Source of the DNA: Williamsoniiplasma luminosum
GTDB lineage: Bacteria; Bacillota_I; Bacilli_A; Mycoplasmatales; Mycoplasmataceae
NCBI RefSeq assembly: GCF_002803985.1
Contig: NZ_CP024963.1
Span: forward strand, 186,001-250,000
Direction: 5' to 3'
DNA length: 64,000 nt
Shown: in pieces, positions 10,081 to 20,193 of the stretch
How positions within the stretch are numbered: position 1 is the first letter of the stretch
How the letters are laid out: each line of letters begins with the position of its first letter
Notes under the pieces: model-generated
The model's database searches: none
The model's input: only the letters and a program-made list of their open reading frames with translations
What the model was told of the DNA's origin: nothing
Made by a program: the position numbers and the translations under genes

Positions 10081-11399
10081 GTGTTACAAATCAATAACTT
10101 AGAACTTTTTTATGGTGATCAAAACATTTTTGAATTAAAAAGTTTAAACATAGAAAATAATAAATCAGTGATCGGAATAGTTGGAAACAACGGTTCAGGA
10201 AAATCTAGTCTAATGAAAATTATAGCCGGAATCGAAAATGAATATACCGGTTCTATTAAAAACAACTTTACAACTTTATACTTTGAGCAAAACTATTTTA
10301 AGTCTAACTTAATCAAAGTTAGTGGTGGCGAGTTTTGCAAACAACAAATTATTGATGCTTTTAAAAAAGATTGTAATCTTTTAATTTTGGATGAACCAAC
10401 AGTTCATTTAGATTATGATAATCGGCAATTTTTAATTAAAGCAATCAAACACTTTAAGGGTGTTGTCTTATTAGTTACACATGATAGAGAATTAATAAAA
10501 GAAACTGCAGATAAAATTATAGAAATAAAAGATAAAAAAATTACATTATTTGACATGAAATACGAAGCTTTTTTGTTTGAAAAAGAAAACTTGTTCAAAC
10601 AAAAAGAATTAGAAGTATTTCATTACAAAAAACATAAGAACAAATTAGAGAAAGAACTTGAGATGAGAAAAATTCATTCTCAAAAAAACAAATGAAAAAC
10701 CAAAATGAATGAGTAATTCCGATGCTAAATTAATCAGTAGTTATAACTACCAAGGAAAACAAAGTGTTGATAAAAATATTAAATCTTTAAATACAAGATT
10801 GGACAAATTAAATAACGTAGTGCCAATATATGAGTTTAATAAGAAGATAGATTTTGTATTTACCCCTTCATTAAAACAAAAAAATCTTCTTGTTATTGAA
10901 AAATATAATTTTTCAATAACTAATGGTGATCGGATTTTAATTTATGGTAAAAACGGATCAGGAAAAACAACTTTACTTAACTTAATTAACGAGATGTTAA
11001 TTGCAAAAAAACCCTAATATCCATGTTGGGTATTTAAAACAAAGTAGGAGCGACATAAATTTGAAATTAACTGTTAGGGAATATATTTATAATCATCTTG
11101 GAAATAACGACAAAAACATAAGAACATTGTTGTCTCAATTTAAATATTCTGAACAAACCTTTCATAAAAATGTTGTTGATTTGAGTGAAGGAGAAAAGAT
11201 GCAACTAAATTTAAGCATCCTAATTTTAAAAGAAACTAATATCTTACTTTTGGATGAACCTACAAATTATTTAGATATTATGAGCATTGAAATGCTAGAA
11301 CAAGCTTTAGAGAGATATTGTGGAACAATAATCTTGGTTACTCATGATTCAACCTTTGCAAGCAAAATTGTTACAAAAATAGTAAATATAGAAACATAA
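10081..11399 (+). pseudogene. ABC-F protein of the antibiotic-resistance type, broken by two frameshifts
   Basis: Three fragments in three frames read as one ABC-F ATPase of about 439 codons: 10081-10716, 10709-11017 and 11001-11399. Domain 1 has Walker A GNNGSGKSS, signature VSGGE and Walker B LLILDEPT. The linker is charged and helical. Domain 2 has GKNGSGKTT, LSEGEKMQL and LLLDEPTNYLD. The short spacing between Walker A and the signature resembles Vga/Lsa/Msr-type ribosome-protection proteins. Frame 1 is lost at a tandem ATGAATGA (10705-10712); removing one ATGA restores the frame. Frame 2 is lost at a run of seven A (11005-11011); six would restore it. GTG start after AGGAGGTGG. It is on the opposite strand to its neighbours. 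Sequencing error or slippage are alternatives. Confidence 0.82.
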
Positions 11400-11403
11400 A
11401 AAA

Positions 11404-11425
11404 ATAAACGCAAGATTGCGTTTAT
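11404..11425. terminator. Hairpin after the ABC-F pseudogene
   Basis: ATAAACGCAA at 11404-11413 and TTGCGTTTAT at 11416-11425 form a near-perfect stem. There is no T run on the plus side. On the minus strand it is followed by seven or more T, so it would end minus-strand transcripts better than plus-strand ones. Confidence 0.45.
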
Positions 11426-11534
11426 GAATTAAAAATCTATTTAAATTATTGTTTCACAACTATGCAAATTGAAATCAAAATTTAATTTTATCTTTTTACT
11501 AAGTTGTATAATTATTTAAAAGTGAGGTATTATT

Positions 11535-11750
11535 ATGTTTTACAAATTTAAAAATTCAAACTTAAGTTTGAGCTATTTTTCAAAAAAAGTTGAAAATGTG
11601 ATTATCAATATTGACCATATCCATTTTGTGTATCGCAGCAGTATCTATTATTATATTGTCTTCAAAAACAACACCAAGGCAACATTGAGGTACGATGAAT
11701 CAAAAGAAGATATTCAAGAAATTGAAAGATTAATGGGCTTGGTTAAATAA
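11535..11750 (+). CDS. Small hypothetical protein (71 aa)
   Basis: ATG 11535 lies eight bases after a GAGG ribosome site, and a clear terminator follows at 11826. The product is basic and aromatic-rich, with beta-like segments (IINIDHIHFVYRS, YYIVFKNNTKATLRYD), no signal peptide and no Cys or Trp. I do not recognise a family. Its own ribosome site and terminator support a real gene, possibly co-transferred with the adjacent ABC-F gene. Confidence 0.55.
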   Translation: MFYKFKNSNLSLSYFSKKVENVIINIDHIHFVYRSSIYYYIVFKNNTKATLRYDESKEDIQEIERLMGLVK

Positions 11751-11825
11751 TTAAAATCTTTTTTAATATGTTAATTTAAAACGCATTAAAGTTTTAAAAG
11801 CACAGCAATTTTGAATCTATATTTT

Positions 11826-11867
11826 AAACACATTTTACGAATTTTTAAGTTCGTAAAATGTGTTTTT
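11826..11867 (+). terminator. Intrinsic terminator of the small hypothetical gene
   Basis: A 16-base stem (11826-11841 with 11850-11865, core ACATTTTACGAA) is followed by T's. Confidence 0.75.
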
Positions 11868-11894
11868 TGATTGCATTAAATAGAAGATCTTTTG

Positions 11895-11930
11895 AACAAA
11901 AAAACACCAATCAAATGTGATTGGTGTTTA
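11895..11930 (-). terminator. Intrinsic terminator of the yidC operon
   Basis: AACACCAATCA pairs with TGATTGGTGTT (11902-11929). On the minus strand a run of T follows, 20 bases beyond the yidC stop. Confidence 0.8.
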
Positions 11931-11949
11931 TAACATAGTGCAATTTGTA

Positions 11950-13158
11950 TTATTTGTTTGTTGTTTGTTTGTTTGCTATTTGCTTGTTTGTTTTATTCAT
12001 TTGACGTAATCGACGTTGACGTTCACGATCTCCACGTTTAACCTGTTTTTGATTATAGAAGTGGAATCCTAGCGTTTGTGAGATTTGGTAAGATGAAGAA
12101 AGAATCCAATAAATTGCAACTCCCGAAGAAACAGTGGCAACAACGAAGATGAACACAACCATCATTACCAATTGCATAATCAATTGTTTTTTTCTGGCTT
12201 TTCTTTGAGCTTCAGTTAAGGTTGAAGATTTTTGTTTTACATATTGTAGAATTGTTGGTAACAACATTGAAACAACTTGTAATGGGAAATAAACAACAAG
12301 TAGAACAATATAAATTGGTTCTCCGTGAGTTAATCTTTCTCATGGTGCTTCAATCAATGAAATCGCTCCAATATTGGCAACTTTTAGTGCTCTTGTTGAT
12401 CTAACAACAGCATAAATCGCAAACAAGAATGGTAGGGATGCAAAACTTCCAGTAATCGCCCCCATTGGTGAAAGACCTTCTTTTTTATATAAAGCAGATG
12501 TTTCCATTTGTTGTTTTTGACGCGATTGGGTATCTTTTTTACCTTTATATTTAGCCGTTATTTCTGCTTGTTTTAATTGTAACATTTGCATTTTTTCTTG
12601 GTTTTTTTGAGATTTCCAGCTGAAAGCCAAAGTAATTGTTTTAACAATTAAAACAGTAAAGAAGATTGAGAAGAATGCAGCGATCCCATAGGCTTGTTGT
12701 TGTGAAGTTGATAAATCTGGATTTAGTGTTCCACTAAATCCTTTCAAAATTCCTACAAGTAAGAATCCCATTGGATAAACAAACAGTCCATAAAATAATG
12801 ATCCGCCCGTTCTAGAAAATGCTTCAGCTCAAGAAGTTATACCATTATAACCATACTCAATTTCAGGTCCACCGATGTGTGTTTTACCACCGATTTCACC
12901 AAGAGATGTAATTACAATTTCAAAAGCTGTTCCAGGAGCAAAAACTTTTGTTCCTGTCATATCGATGATTTGTGAAACAACATAATCTTTTTGATACATT
13001 TGGATACATCCTCATAACATCGAAATAATGATTAGTAGAAACCCTGCAATTTTTAAAATCTTTAAAGCTAATTTAAGTTTTGCTCTAAGATCTTTTTTCT
13101 TATTAACCGCACCTTTGGGGTTTAAATGATTCATAACACTGTGGTGTTCTTTATACAT
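11950..13158 (-). CDS. yidC: Membrane protein insertase YidC/Oxa1
   Basis: YidC inserts and folds membrane proteins, alone or with SecYEG. The 402-residue protein has a membrane segment near the N terminus (about 28-50), then five further hydrophobic segments in the Oxa1 core: YPMGFLLVG, FFSIFFTVLIVKTI, a segment with LPFLFAIYAV, IYIVLLVVYFPLQVV and VFIFVVATVSSGVAIYW. The C terminus is Asn/Lys/Gln/Thr-rich (TNKQ repeats), giving a basic ribosome-facing tail. TGA codons are Trp. No lipobox is present. Start ATG 13158 follows AGGGGG and lies 13 bases after rnpA, completing the classic rpmH-rnpA-yidC operon. Confidence 0.95.
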
Positions 13159-13171
13159 ACAATTCCCCCTT

Positions 13172-13513
13172 CTAGTTGTTGATTTTTTTTATTCTTGTTA
13201 GTATTTTGTTTAATTCATTGTTGTTTTGTTCGTATTTTGTTTTTAAAAAAACAGGTCGTGCGATGATAATAATTTTAAAGTTAAGTGCGCCAAATTCTGG
13301 TAATAAATTAAAAATTTGCATTCTAATTTGTCGCTTAACTTGATTTCTAACAACGGCATTGCCGATTTTTTTACCAACTGAAATTCCAAATTCTAATTTT
13401 GGTTCATTTGTTTTTTGGAAATAAACAACAAATGAAGAGTTTTTTAAAACATGATTTTGTTTTATTATTTCTTGAAATTCAAAATTTTTTTTAATAATTC
13501 TTTTATTTTTCAT
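13172..13513 (-). CDS. rnpA: Ribonuclease P protein component
   Basis: RnpA is the protein cofactor of RNase P, which trims tRNA 5' ends. The 113-residue basic protein shows the central cleft residues (FGISVGKKIG) and the RNR signature RNQVKRQIR near residue 62. It sits nine bases after rpmH, upstream of yidC. Confidence 0.94.
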   Translation of the reverse strand: MKNKRIIKKNFEFQEIIKQNHVLKNSSFVVYFQKTNEPKLEFGISVGKKIGNAVVRNQVKRQIRMQIFNLLPEFGALNFKIIIIARPVFLKTKYEQNNNELNKILTRIKKINN

Positions 13514-13522
13514 TAAATAAAA

Positions 13523-13657
13523 TTAAGCAGAAAGTTTAGCTCTTCCTTTTGCTCTACGAGCATTGATTACTTTTCTTCCGTTTTTAGTTGCCATTCTAGC
13601 TCTAAAACCGTGAGTACGTGCGTGTTTAATTTTTGATGGTTGTCAAGTTCTTTTCAT
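13523..13657 (-). CDS. rpmH: 50S ribosomal protein L34
   Basis: The 44-residue product begins MKRTWQPSK (Trp encoded by TGA), contains the family stretch [15 protein letters not shown] and ends in GRAKLSA. Start ATG 13657 follows a strong AAGGAG. It is first in the rpmH-rnpA-yidC operon and marks the minus-strand side of the origin. Confidence 0.97.
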
Positions 13658-13973
13658 TGTGTTCACTCCTTCCGTTTTTGTCTATTGATTAATAAAATAC
13701 AATGTTTATTATATATGATTTTTCTCTTGTTGGTGATTTTTTTTATTCTTAAACTTTATAAAATGGGTTATACACATTCTTTTCAAGGAGAAATCCACAT
13801 TTTAAAAAACCAATGTGGAAAAGTGGAAAAAAGATAATGAATTGTGTTTTAATTGAATTTTTTAAAATCTGCAAGGAATAAAAAAATATTAAAATCAGGT
13901 TATCAACAATTTTGTTTTTGTTTTATTAAAAAGGACTTATAATTTATTTTAGAGAAAGAAACCGAGGTATGTA
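13658..13973. other. oriC: Chromosomal replication origin, rpmH-dnaA side (DnaA boxes)
   Basis: This 316-base gene-free stretch lies between the divergent rpmH and dnaA genes. It holds near-consensus DnaA boxes (TTATCCACA with one mismatch): TTATACACA 13768-13776, TGTGGAAAA on the reverse side at 13814-13822 and TTATCAACA 13900-13908, plus weaker AAATCCACA 13791-13799 and AGTGGAAAA 13822-13830. The 13700-13760 part is T-rich and could unwind. A TATAAT at 13938-13943 is a likely dnaA -10 box. Confidence 0.85.
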
Positions 13974-15296
13974 ATGACTGAATTTAGCATTTGAGAAAAA
14001 TTAAAAGAAGAGCTTTCACAAGATGCTAAAATTGATCAAAAAGTGTACAATTCCTACATATCAAAGGCTAATTTAATTGAAAATCAAAAAAACGATTATA
14101 CACTGGTTGTGAAAAGTTCGATTGGTGCAAGGTTGGTTGAACAATTTCTACCAAACATTAGTGAGATCATCAAAAAATACACTAATCAATTGCCTCAAAT
14201 TGACATAATAACCAACGAAGAGTTTAAAAAACAAGAAAAAATTAATAACGAAATCATCAATAAGGTAGCAACTGATTATGAATTTAGTTTTGAACATTTT
14301 ATCCATGGTCCGAGCAATACTTTGGCTTTTAGAGCTGCGTGAAGTGTGGTTGAAAATCCAGCTCAATGATCACCTTTATTTATCTATGGTGATTCTGGGT
14401 TAGGAAAAACCCATTTATTAAAAGCAATTGAGTATGAAATTAAGAATAAACAACCAAATTTAAAGGTCAAATATATAACTAGTGAAGAATTTGGTCACCA
14501 AGTTGTTGAAGCAATCCAAAACGGATCAGACGCGATTGAAAAGTGAAAAAAAGACTTTATTTCTAATGATTTTTTGTTAATTGATGATATTCAATTTTTA
14601 GCAAAAAAAGAAAAAACAAACGAAATTTTATTCACTATTTTTAACCATTTTCTTGAAAATAAAAAACAACTTGTTTTTTCAAGTGATAAGGTTCCTGATC
14701 AATTAAATGGTTTTGATAACCGTTTAATCACTCGTTTTAACTTAGGATTAACAACTCAAATTAAACCTTTAGATTTAGATACTGCTTTAGATATTGTTGA
14801 TGCAGAATTCAAAACACAAGGTTTAAATAAAGAGGTTCCAGAAGAAGTAAAAAATCATTGTGCTAAATTTTATGCAAATGATGTGAGAAAAATCAAAGGT
14901 TGCATTAGAAAAATTGTGTTTTGAATTTCAACAACCGAAGATTCGGTTTTAGATATTGATTTATTAAATGAAATTTTCAAAGATATTCCTGTTGTTAATT
15001 TAGGGATATTAAATGTTAAAAAAATCAAAGAAGTTGTTTCAGAAAAATACGGAGTTGCTTTAAAAACACTCGATGGTAAGGTTCGAACTAAGGAAAATGT
15101 CAATGCTCGGCATGTAGCAATGTACTTAACAAGAGAAATTTTAGGTCATAGTTTAACTGCGATTGGTTCTGAGTTCGGTGGGCGAGATCACACAACAGTT
15201 ATGAGTGGAATTAAGAAAATTGAAAACTCAATTAAAGCTGAAAAAAGTTTCAAAAACCAAATTGAAGCTTTGAAAAATAAAATCATGTCCAAGTAG
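13974..15296 (+). CDS. dnaA: Chromosomal replication initiator DnaA
   Basis: DnaA binds origin boxes and melts DNA to start replication. The 440-residue protein has the N-terminal domain I (MTEFSIWEKLKEEL), a FEHFIHGPSN entry to domain III, Walker A GDSGLGKT near 139, Walker B LLIDDIQF, sensor-1 and arginine-finger regions (NRLITRF), and the DNA-binding helix-turn-helix with signature GRDHTTVMSGI near 401. Several TGA codons are Trp. Start ATG 13974 follows GAGG; the ATG five bases earlier is followed at once by a stop. DnaA boxes on both sides suggest autoregulation. Confidence 0.98.
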
Positions 15297-15481
15297 TGTT
15301 GAAAAAGATTGATATGTTGTGTTGAATTAAGACTTTGATTTGTTATAGATTGTTGTTAAAAACAACTTATCAACAAATAAACAATGTAATAATAATAAAA
15401 AGAAAAAAGAAATTATTTTGGCCCTTAATCGAAACTTCTTTAGAAGTGAGGTAGGATCAAAAAAATAAATAGGAGTTAATA
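15297..15481. other. oriC: dnaA-dnaN intergenic part of the origin
   Basis: A non-coding A/T-rich stretch with TTATCAACA at 15367-15375 (one mismatch to the DnaA box) and a weaker TGTTGAAAA near 15298-15306. It is the second DnaA-box region of a bipartite origin flanking dnaA. Confidence 0.7.
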
Positions 15482-16609
15482 ATGGAATTTACAATTAAAA
15501 GAAACAGTTTTTTTGAAGAGTTATCAAAAACGAGCAAAATTATTGATTACAAATCAATAAACCCGATTTTAAACTGTGTTTTGGTTGAATTGACAAACGA
15601 TAAACTTGTTTTAATTTCAACAAACGGAACACTTTCAATTAAATGTGTTTTGAATAATGATAATTCACATTTAGAAGTTAAGCAAACAGGCAGATTTTTG
15701 ATCAAATCAAAACACATTCTTGAAATCTTAAAAAGATTAGATGATGATTTGATAACAGTCATTATGGTTGAAAATAACGAAATTAAAATCAAGACCACAA
15801 AAACAGAATTTAATTTAAATATTTTAGATGCTGATGATTATCCTTTAATTGGTTTCAGAGAAAAAGGAATTGAATTAAATATCGATGCTCAAGAAATTAA
15901 AAGAACAATCAACCAAACAATTATTTCGATCAATGAATGAAACAAAAAAATTGTTTTAACCGGAATGAATTTTAAAATTAAAGATAAAAAATTATTAATA
16001 TCAGCCACTGACATGTTTCGTATCAGTCAAAAAACAATTCCATTAAAATTACAAGAAAACGAAGATATTAATATCACAATTCCATTCAAATCAATTCTTG
16101 ATTTGAATAAAATAATTGAAAACACAAAACAACTTAAAATTCTAATTAACGAAAACTATGCCACTTTTATTTTGGATAACACAATTTTTCAAAGCAATTT
16201 AATTGATGGACAATTTCCAAACGTTGAAGGGGCTTTTCCTCAAGAGTTTAAAACAGCAATTACTGTTAATTCAAAAACAATTTTAAAAACACTTAACAGA
16301 GCTGATTTACCAACTGATGATAATTTATCTTCAATCATTAATATGAAAATTCAACAAAACAAGATCTTCTTTAGATCGACAATCACAGACATTGGAACTT
16401 TTGAAGAAGAGTTTGATAATTTCACATCAGAAAAAATTGAAGATTTAAACATCAATTTTAATACAAGATTTTTAATCGAAGCGATCAGAAGTTTTGATGA
16501 TGAAATGGTTGAATTGAAATTCGTTAATAATGTTAAACCCGTTGTGATTAACAAAAAAGGTTCTGAAGATCTTAAACAAGTTGTGCTTCCAACATACATC
16601 ACCAACTAA
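15482..16609 (+). CDS. dnaN: DNA polymerase III beta sliding clamp
   Basis: DnaN is the ring-shaped processivity clamp of the replicative polymerase. The 375-residue product has the three-domain clamp layout, with a typical first domain (KTSKIIDYKSINPILNCVL) and a C terminus ending in a VVLPTYITN stretch, close to the usual PMR-type ending. TGA at 15938-15940 is Trp. The ribosome site is AGGAG. Its position after dnaA is standard. Confidence 0.97.
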
Positions 16610-16645
16610 ATTTTTAATAATGTTCGCACAATTAGAAAAATAAAC

Positions 16646-16687
16646 AAAAAAGACCAAAAACAATGAAAATTTTTTGGTCTTTTTTGT
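16646..16687. terminator. Terminator after dnaN
   Basis: AAAAAAGACCAAAAA (16646-16660) pairs with TTTTTGGTCTTTTTT (16671-16685), with T/A tracts on both strands, so it may act both ways. Confidence 0.85.
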
Positions 16688-16765
16688 TGTTCTTGTTTTA
16701 TAATAATATTAGAGTTTTTCCAAAAAACATACAAAGTTTTGGAAAAATATCTATAGAAAAGAAAA

Positions 16766-17929
16766 ATGGAAAAAATGTTTAAATTTTTTAAAAAAACAGA
16801 AAAACAAATGATTAATCCAGAAGACTTATTAACAAAAGCCGATTATAAAAAAAGGTTATTTAAATGAATGATGTTATTAGCATCAGCTGTCTTAGCAACA
16901 CTTATGTGCTTGTTGATTAATTATTTTGTTCTTAAAGACGTTGCTAACAAACCTATTGTTTGAAACAGTCAAGAAGTTTTCGCTTTAGTCATTGTGATTG
17001 TGTTTTCAATTGCAGCTGTTGTGTACAGTGTATTATTTTTTGTTGTCTCATCAAAAGTTAGATACAACGATGCAGATCAAAACAAAAGAAACGTTATCAT
17101 TGCAGGGGTAACTGCAGGATTTACTGATACAATTTCAGTTGGTTCATTCGGAATCGGAACTGCAATTCTTAAAGGTACAAAAAGTATCAAAGATGATACA
17201 AAATTACCAGGTACATTAAACGTTGCCTTTGCTTTAAGTGGGACACTTGAAGCAGCACTATTTGTTAGTGCAATCGAAGTTGATGTTGCAACATTATTGA
17301 TCTTACTTGCATCAATACTTGTTGGAACATTTGTCGGGTCAGCACTTGTTGCTAAAATTAAAGACCCAAAAATTGTTAAAGTATCAATGGGGGTAGTTTT
17401 ATTTGTTGTTGCGATAATGATGATCTTAACTCACCCACACGTTAATGCAATCAAACAAACAGATATCGGATTAGCTACATCTTTAATGGATAAAGCATGA
17501 AGAATTATTGTCGGAACAATTATATTCTTCTTCTTAGGAATGGTTCAATCATTTGGAATCGGTTTATTTGCACCAGCGCTTGCGAGTTTATCATTCTTAG
17601 GGTTAAAACAAGAAGCCATTTTCCCAATTATGTCATGTAGTTCAGCATTAAGTATGTTCCCAGCTGCATTTAACTTCATTAGAAAAAAACAATACATGCA
17701 ATTAACTGCTAGTTTAATGCAAATATTCTCAGTATTTGGATTAATCGCGGCCTTCCTTATTGTCTTTGTTGGAATAAAAAGTGCTCTTGGAGCAGAAGGA
17801 GATGCGCTATTCCAAGCTATTCTAAAATGGCTAGCGATCGCCGTCATATTCTATGTCTCTATCACAATGCTGGTTGAGTACTATCTATTGGTTAAAAACA
17901 AAAATAAAGAAATAAAAGTTAAAGGATAA
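16766..17929 (+). CDS. TauE/SafE-like (TSUP) membrane permease
   Basis: The 387-residue protein has about eight or nine hydrophobic segments in two similar halves, each opening with a Gly-rich loop (AGVTAGFTDTISVGSFGIG near 112; FFLGMVQSFGIGLFAPALA near 255). This is the inverted-repeat plan of the sulfite-exporter family. A short basic N terminus precedes the first membrane helix. It starts at ATG 16766; an alternative ATG is three codons later, and ribosome-site evidence is weak (GAAAAGA). It ends seven bases before kbl, so the three genes are probably one operon. TSUP members move sulfur oxyanions or organic acids; the substrate here is unknown, but the linkage suggests an acid linked to threonine breakdown. 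Confidence 0.75.
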
Positions 17930-17936
17930 GAAGAAA

Positions 17937-19118
17937 GTGGAATTATATAAACGCTTAAAAGAAGAGTTAGACTTAGCAAAAGAAAACAAAGTCTACAACA
18001 ACATAAAAACACTTGAAAGTAAACAAAATGACATTATTAAAGTTAATGGAAAAGACTTTATTAACATGTGTTCTAATAACTATCTTGGATACGCAGCAGA
18101 TCCATTAACAATTGAAAGTTTTAAAAAATCACTTGATAAATATGGTGCTGGACCAGGAGCTGTTAGATCAATATCTGGAAGTTATGATGTCCATGATGAA
18201 TTTGAAAGAAAACTTGCTGAATTCAAAGGTTTTGAAGCAACATTAGTTGTTCAAAGTGGTTTTCAAGCAAACACAGGTTTAATTCCAACAATTACAAATG
18301 CAGACGATTTAGTCATTTCAGATGAATTAAATCATGCTTCAATTATTGATGGAGTTCGTCTTTCAAAAGCCGCAAGAGCGATCTATAAACATATGGATAC
18401 AGAAGATTTAGAAAGAGTTTTAAAAGAAAACAGAAGTAAAATAAAAGGAAATATTTTTATTATTACTGATGGTGTTTTCTCAATGGATGGAGATATTGCT
18501 CCACTTGATAAAATTAATGCTCTAGCTAAAAAATATGATGCATATACAATTGTTGATGATGCTCATGGTGAAGGTGTTATTGGTCCTAAAGGAAGAGGGT
18601 CTGTGGCTCACTTTGGATTGGAAGGACAAATCGACATCGAAACAGGAACAATGTCAAAAGCATTTGGTTTAGTTGGTGGATTTATTAGTGGTAAAAAAGT
18701 TTTAATTGAATATTTAAAACAAAAATCAAGAGTGTTTCTATTCTCTTCATCATTGCCTCAAGGATTTGTGGAAGCCGGAACAGCTATTCTTAATGAATTA
18801 GAAAACGACGACACAAGATTGAAAAAACTTTGAGATAATACTAAATACATTCAAAGTAAATTTATTGACAATGGTTTTTCAATCGGGACAACACAAACTC
18901 CGATCACACCATTTATGGTTGGTGAAGAAGTTATTGCAACTGAATTAACTAAGATTTTGTTTGAACAAAACATTTTAGTCTCACCAATAATTTTCCCAAC
19001 CGTACCTAAAGGTAAAGCTAGAATTCGTCTAATGATTTCATCATTACATACAAAAGCAGAATTAGACAAAGTCTATGATGTGATTACAAAAGAATACAAG
19101 AAAATAATTGATAAATAA
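17937..19118 (+). CDS. kbl: Glycine C-acetyltransferase (2-amino-3-ketobutyrate CoA ligase)
   Basis: Kbl is a PLP enzyme that cleaves 2-amino-3-ketobutyrate with CoA to glycine and acetyl-CoA. The 393-residue protein shows the alpha-oxoamine synthase features: NNYLGYA near 43, a GAGPGAVRSISG substrate loop, DELNHASIIDG, DDAHGEGVIG and the PLP-lysine region TMSKAFGLVGG near 241. It starts with GTG 17937 and contains TGA Trp near 18833. Its partner tdh follows directly, together forming the two-step threonine degradation route. Related acyltransferases are possible by fold alone, but the tdh linkage makes Kbl very likely. Confidence 0.92.
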
Positions 19119-19163
19119 TTGAAAAATAATTTGAGAAACAATAATCTAGAAAGAGATAAAAAT

Positions 19164-20132
19164 ATGAAAAAAGTTTTAATTACTGGTTCATTAGGACAAA
19201 TTGGTTCTGAACTAGTTGATAGATTAAGAAGAGAATTAGGAAAAGATAATGTTATTGCAACAGATATCAGAAAAATAGATGGTAACGCAGTTTGTGAAAA
19301 CGGAGTTTTCGAAACTTTAGACGTTATGGACTATGAAAAATTCTTAAAAATGGCAACAGATCACAAAGTTGATACTATTGTTCACTTAGCAGCACTTCTT
19401 TCAGCAACAGCTGAAAAAAATATTAAGCTTGCTTGACACTTAAACATGGGTGGATTATTAAACGCACTTGATGTGGCAAAAGAATTAAAAACAAAAATCT
19501 TTGCTCCATCATCAATCGCTGCTTATGGTCCAGATGTAAACCAAGACAACACACCACAAGACACTTTTATGCACCCAACAACAATGTATGGAGTTACAAA
19601 AACAGCTGGTGAAATGTTAGCAAACTACTACAACACTAAATTTGGTGTAGATTCACGTTCAGTACGTTTTCCAGGATTAATTTCTTACAAAACAGAACCA
19701 GGTGGAGGAACATCAGACTATAACGTTGATATTTTCTACCAAGCACTTTTAAAAGGAACTTACGAATGCTACCTAGCAGAAGGTACTAAAATGGATATGA
19801 TGTACATGGATGACGCAATTGATGCAATTGTTAATTTATTAAATGCAGACCCAACCAAATTAATTCACAGAAATGCATTTAACATTACAGCAATGTCGCT
19901 TGCACCAGAAGAATTAACTGCTTTAATTCAAAAACATATTCCAAGTTTTAAAATTACTTACAAAGTTGATCCAGTTCGTCAAGGAATCGCAGATTCTTGA
20001 CCAAATAGTATTGATGATTCAGCAGCTCGCACAGAGTGAGGATTTAAACCTAAATTTGATGCAGAAAAAATGACTGTTGAAATGATTAATAAACTAACAG
20101 AAAAATTCAAAAAAGAAGGAAAATTAAAATAA
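19164..20132 (+). CDS. L-threonine 3-dehydrogenase, epimerase (short-chain) type
   Basis: This NAD-dependent enzyme oxidises L-threonine to 2-amino-3-ketobutyrate, the Kbl substrate. The 322-residue extended short-chain dehydrogenase has the nucleotide motif TGSLGQIGSEL at residue 7, the Ser/Tyr/Lys catalytic set (SSIAAYG; YGVTKTAGE) and an SVRFPGLISY substrate segment typical of the epimerase-like threonine dehydrogenases, not the zinc Tdh family. Start ATG 19164 has an AGAAAGAGA site; an upstream in-frame TTG lies right at the kbl stop and is unlikely. A terminator closes the operon. Confidence 0.9.
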
Positions 20133-20151
20133 AAATAATTTTCTAAATTAA

Positions 20152-20183
20152 CAAAAACCCATTCACTTTCGAATGGGTTTTTG
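20152..20183 (+). terminator. Terminator of the permease-kbl-tdh operon
   Basis: CAAAAACCCATTC (20152-20164) pairs with GAATGGGTTTTTG (20171-20183). The A/T tracts make it usable from both strands, fitting the convergent MreB-like gene whose stop lies just beyond. Confidence 0.88.
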
Positions 20184-20193
20184 TTATGCCTGA

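Noticed and set aside
13640-13837. 65-residue ORF in the rpmH-dnaA spacer
   Set aside because: It overlaps the rpmH start and the DnaA-box region and has no ribosome site.
13974-16609. Frameshifted dnaA and dnaN
   Set aside because: The apparent breaks are TGA codons read as Trp; the frames are continuous.
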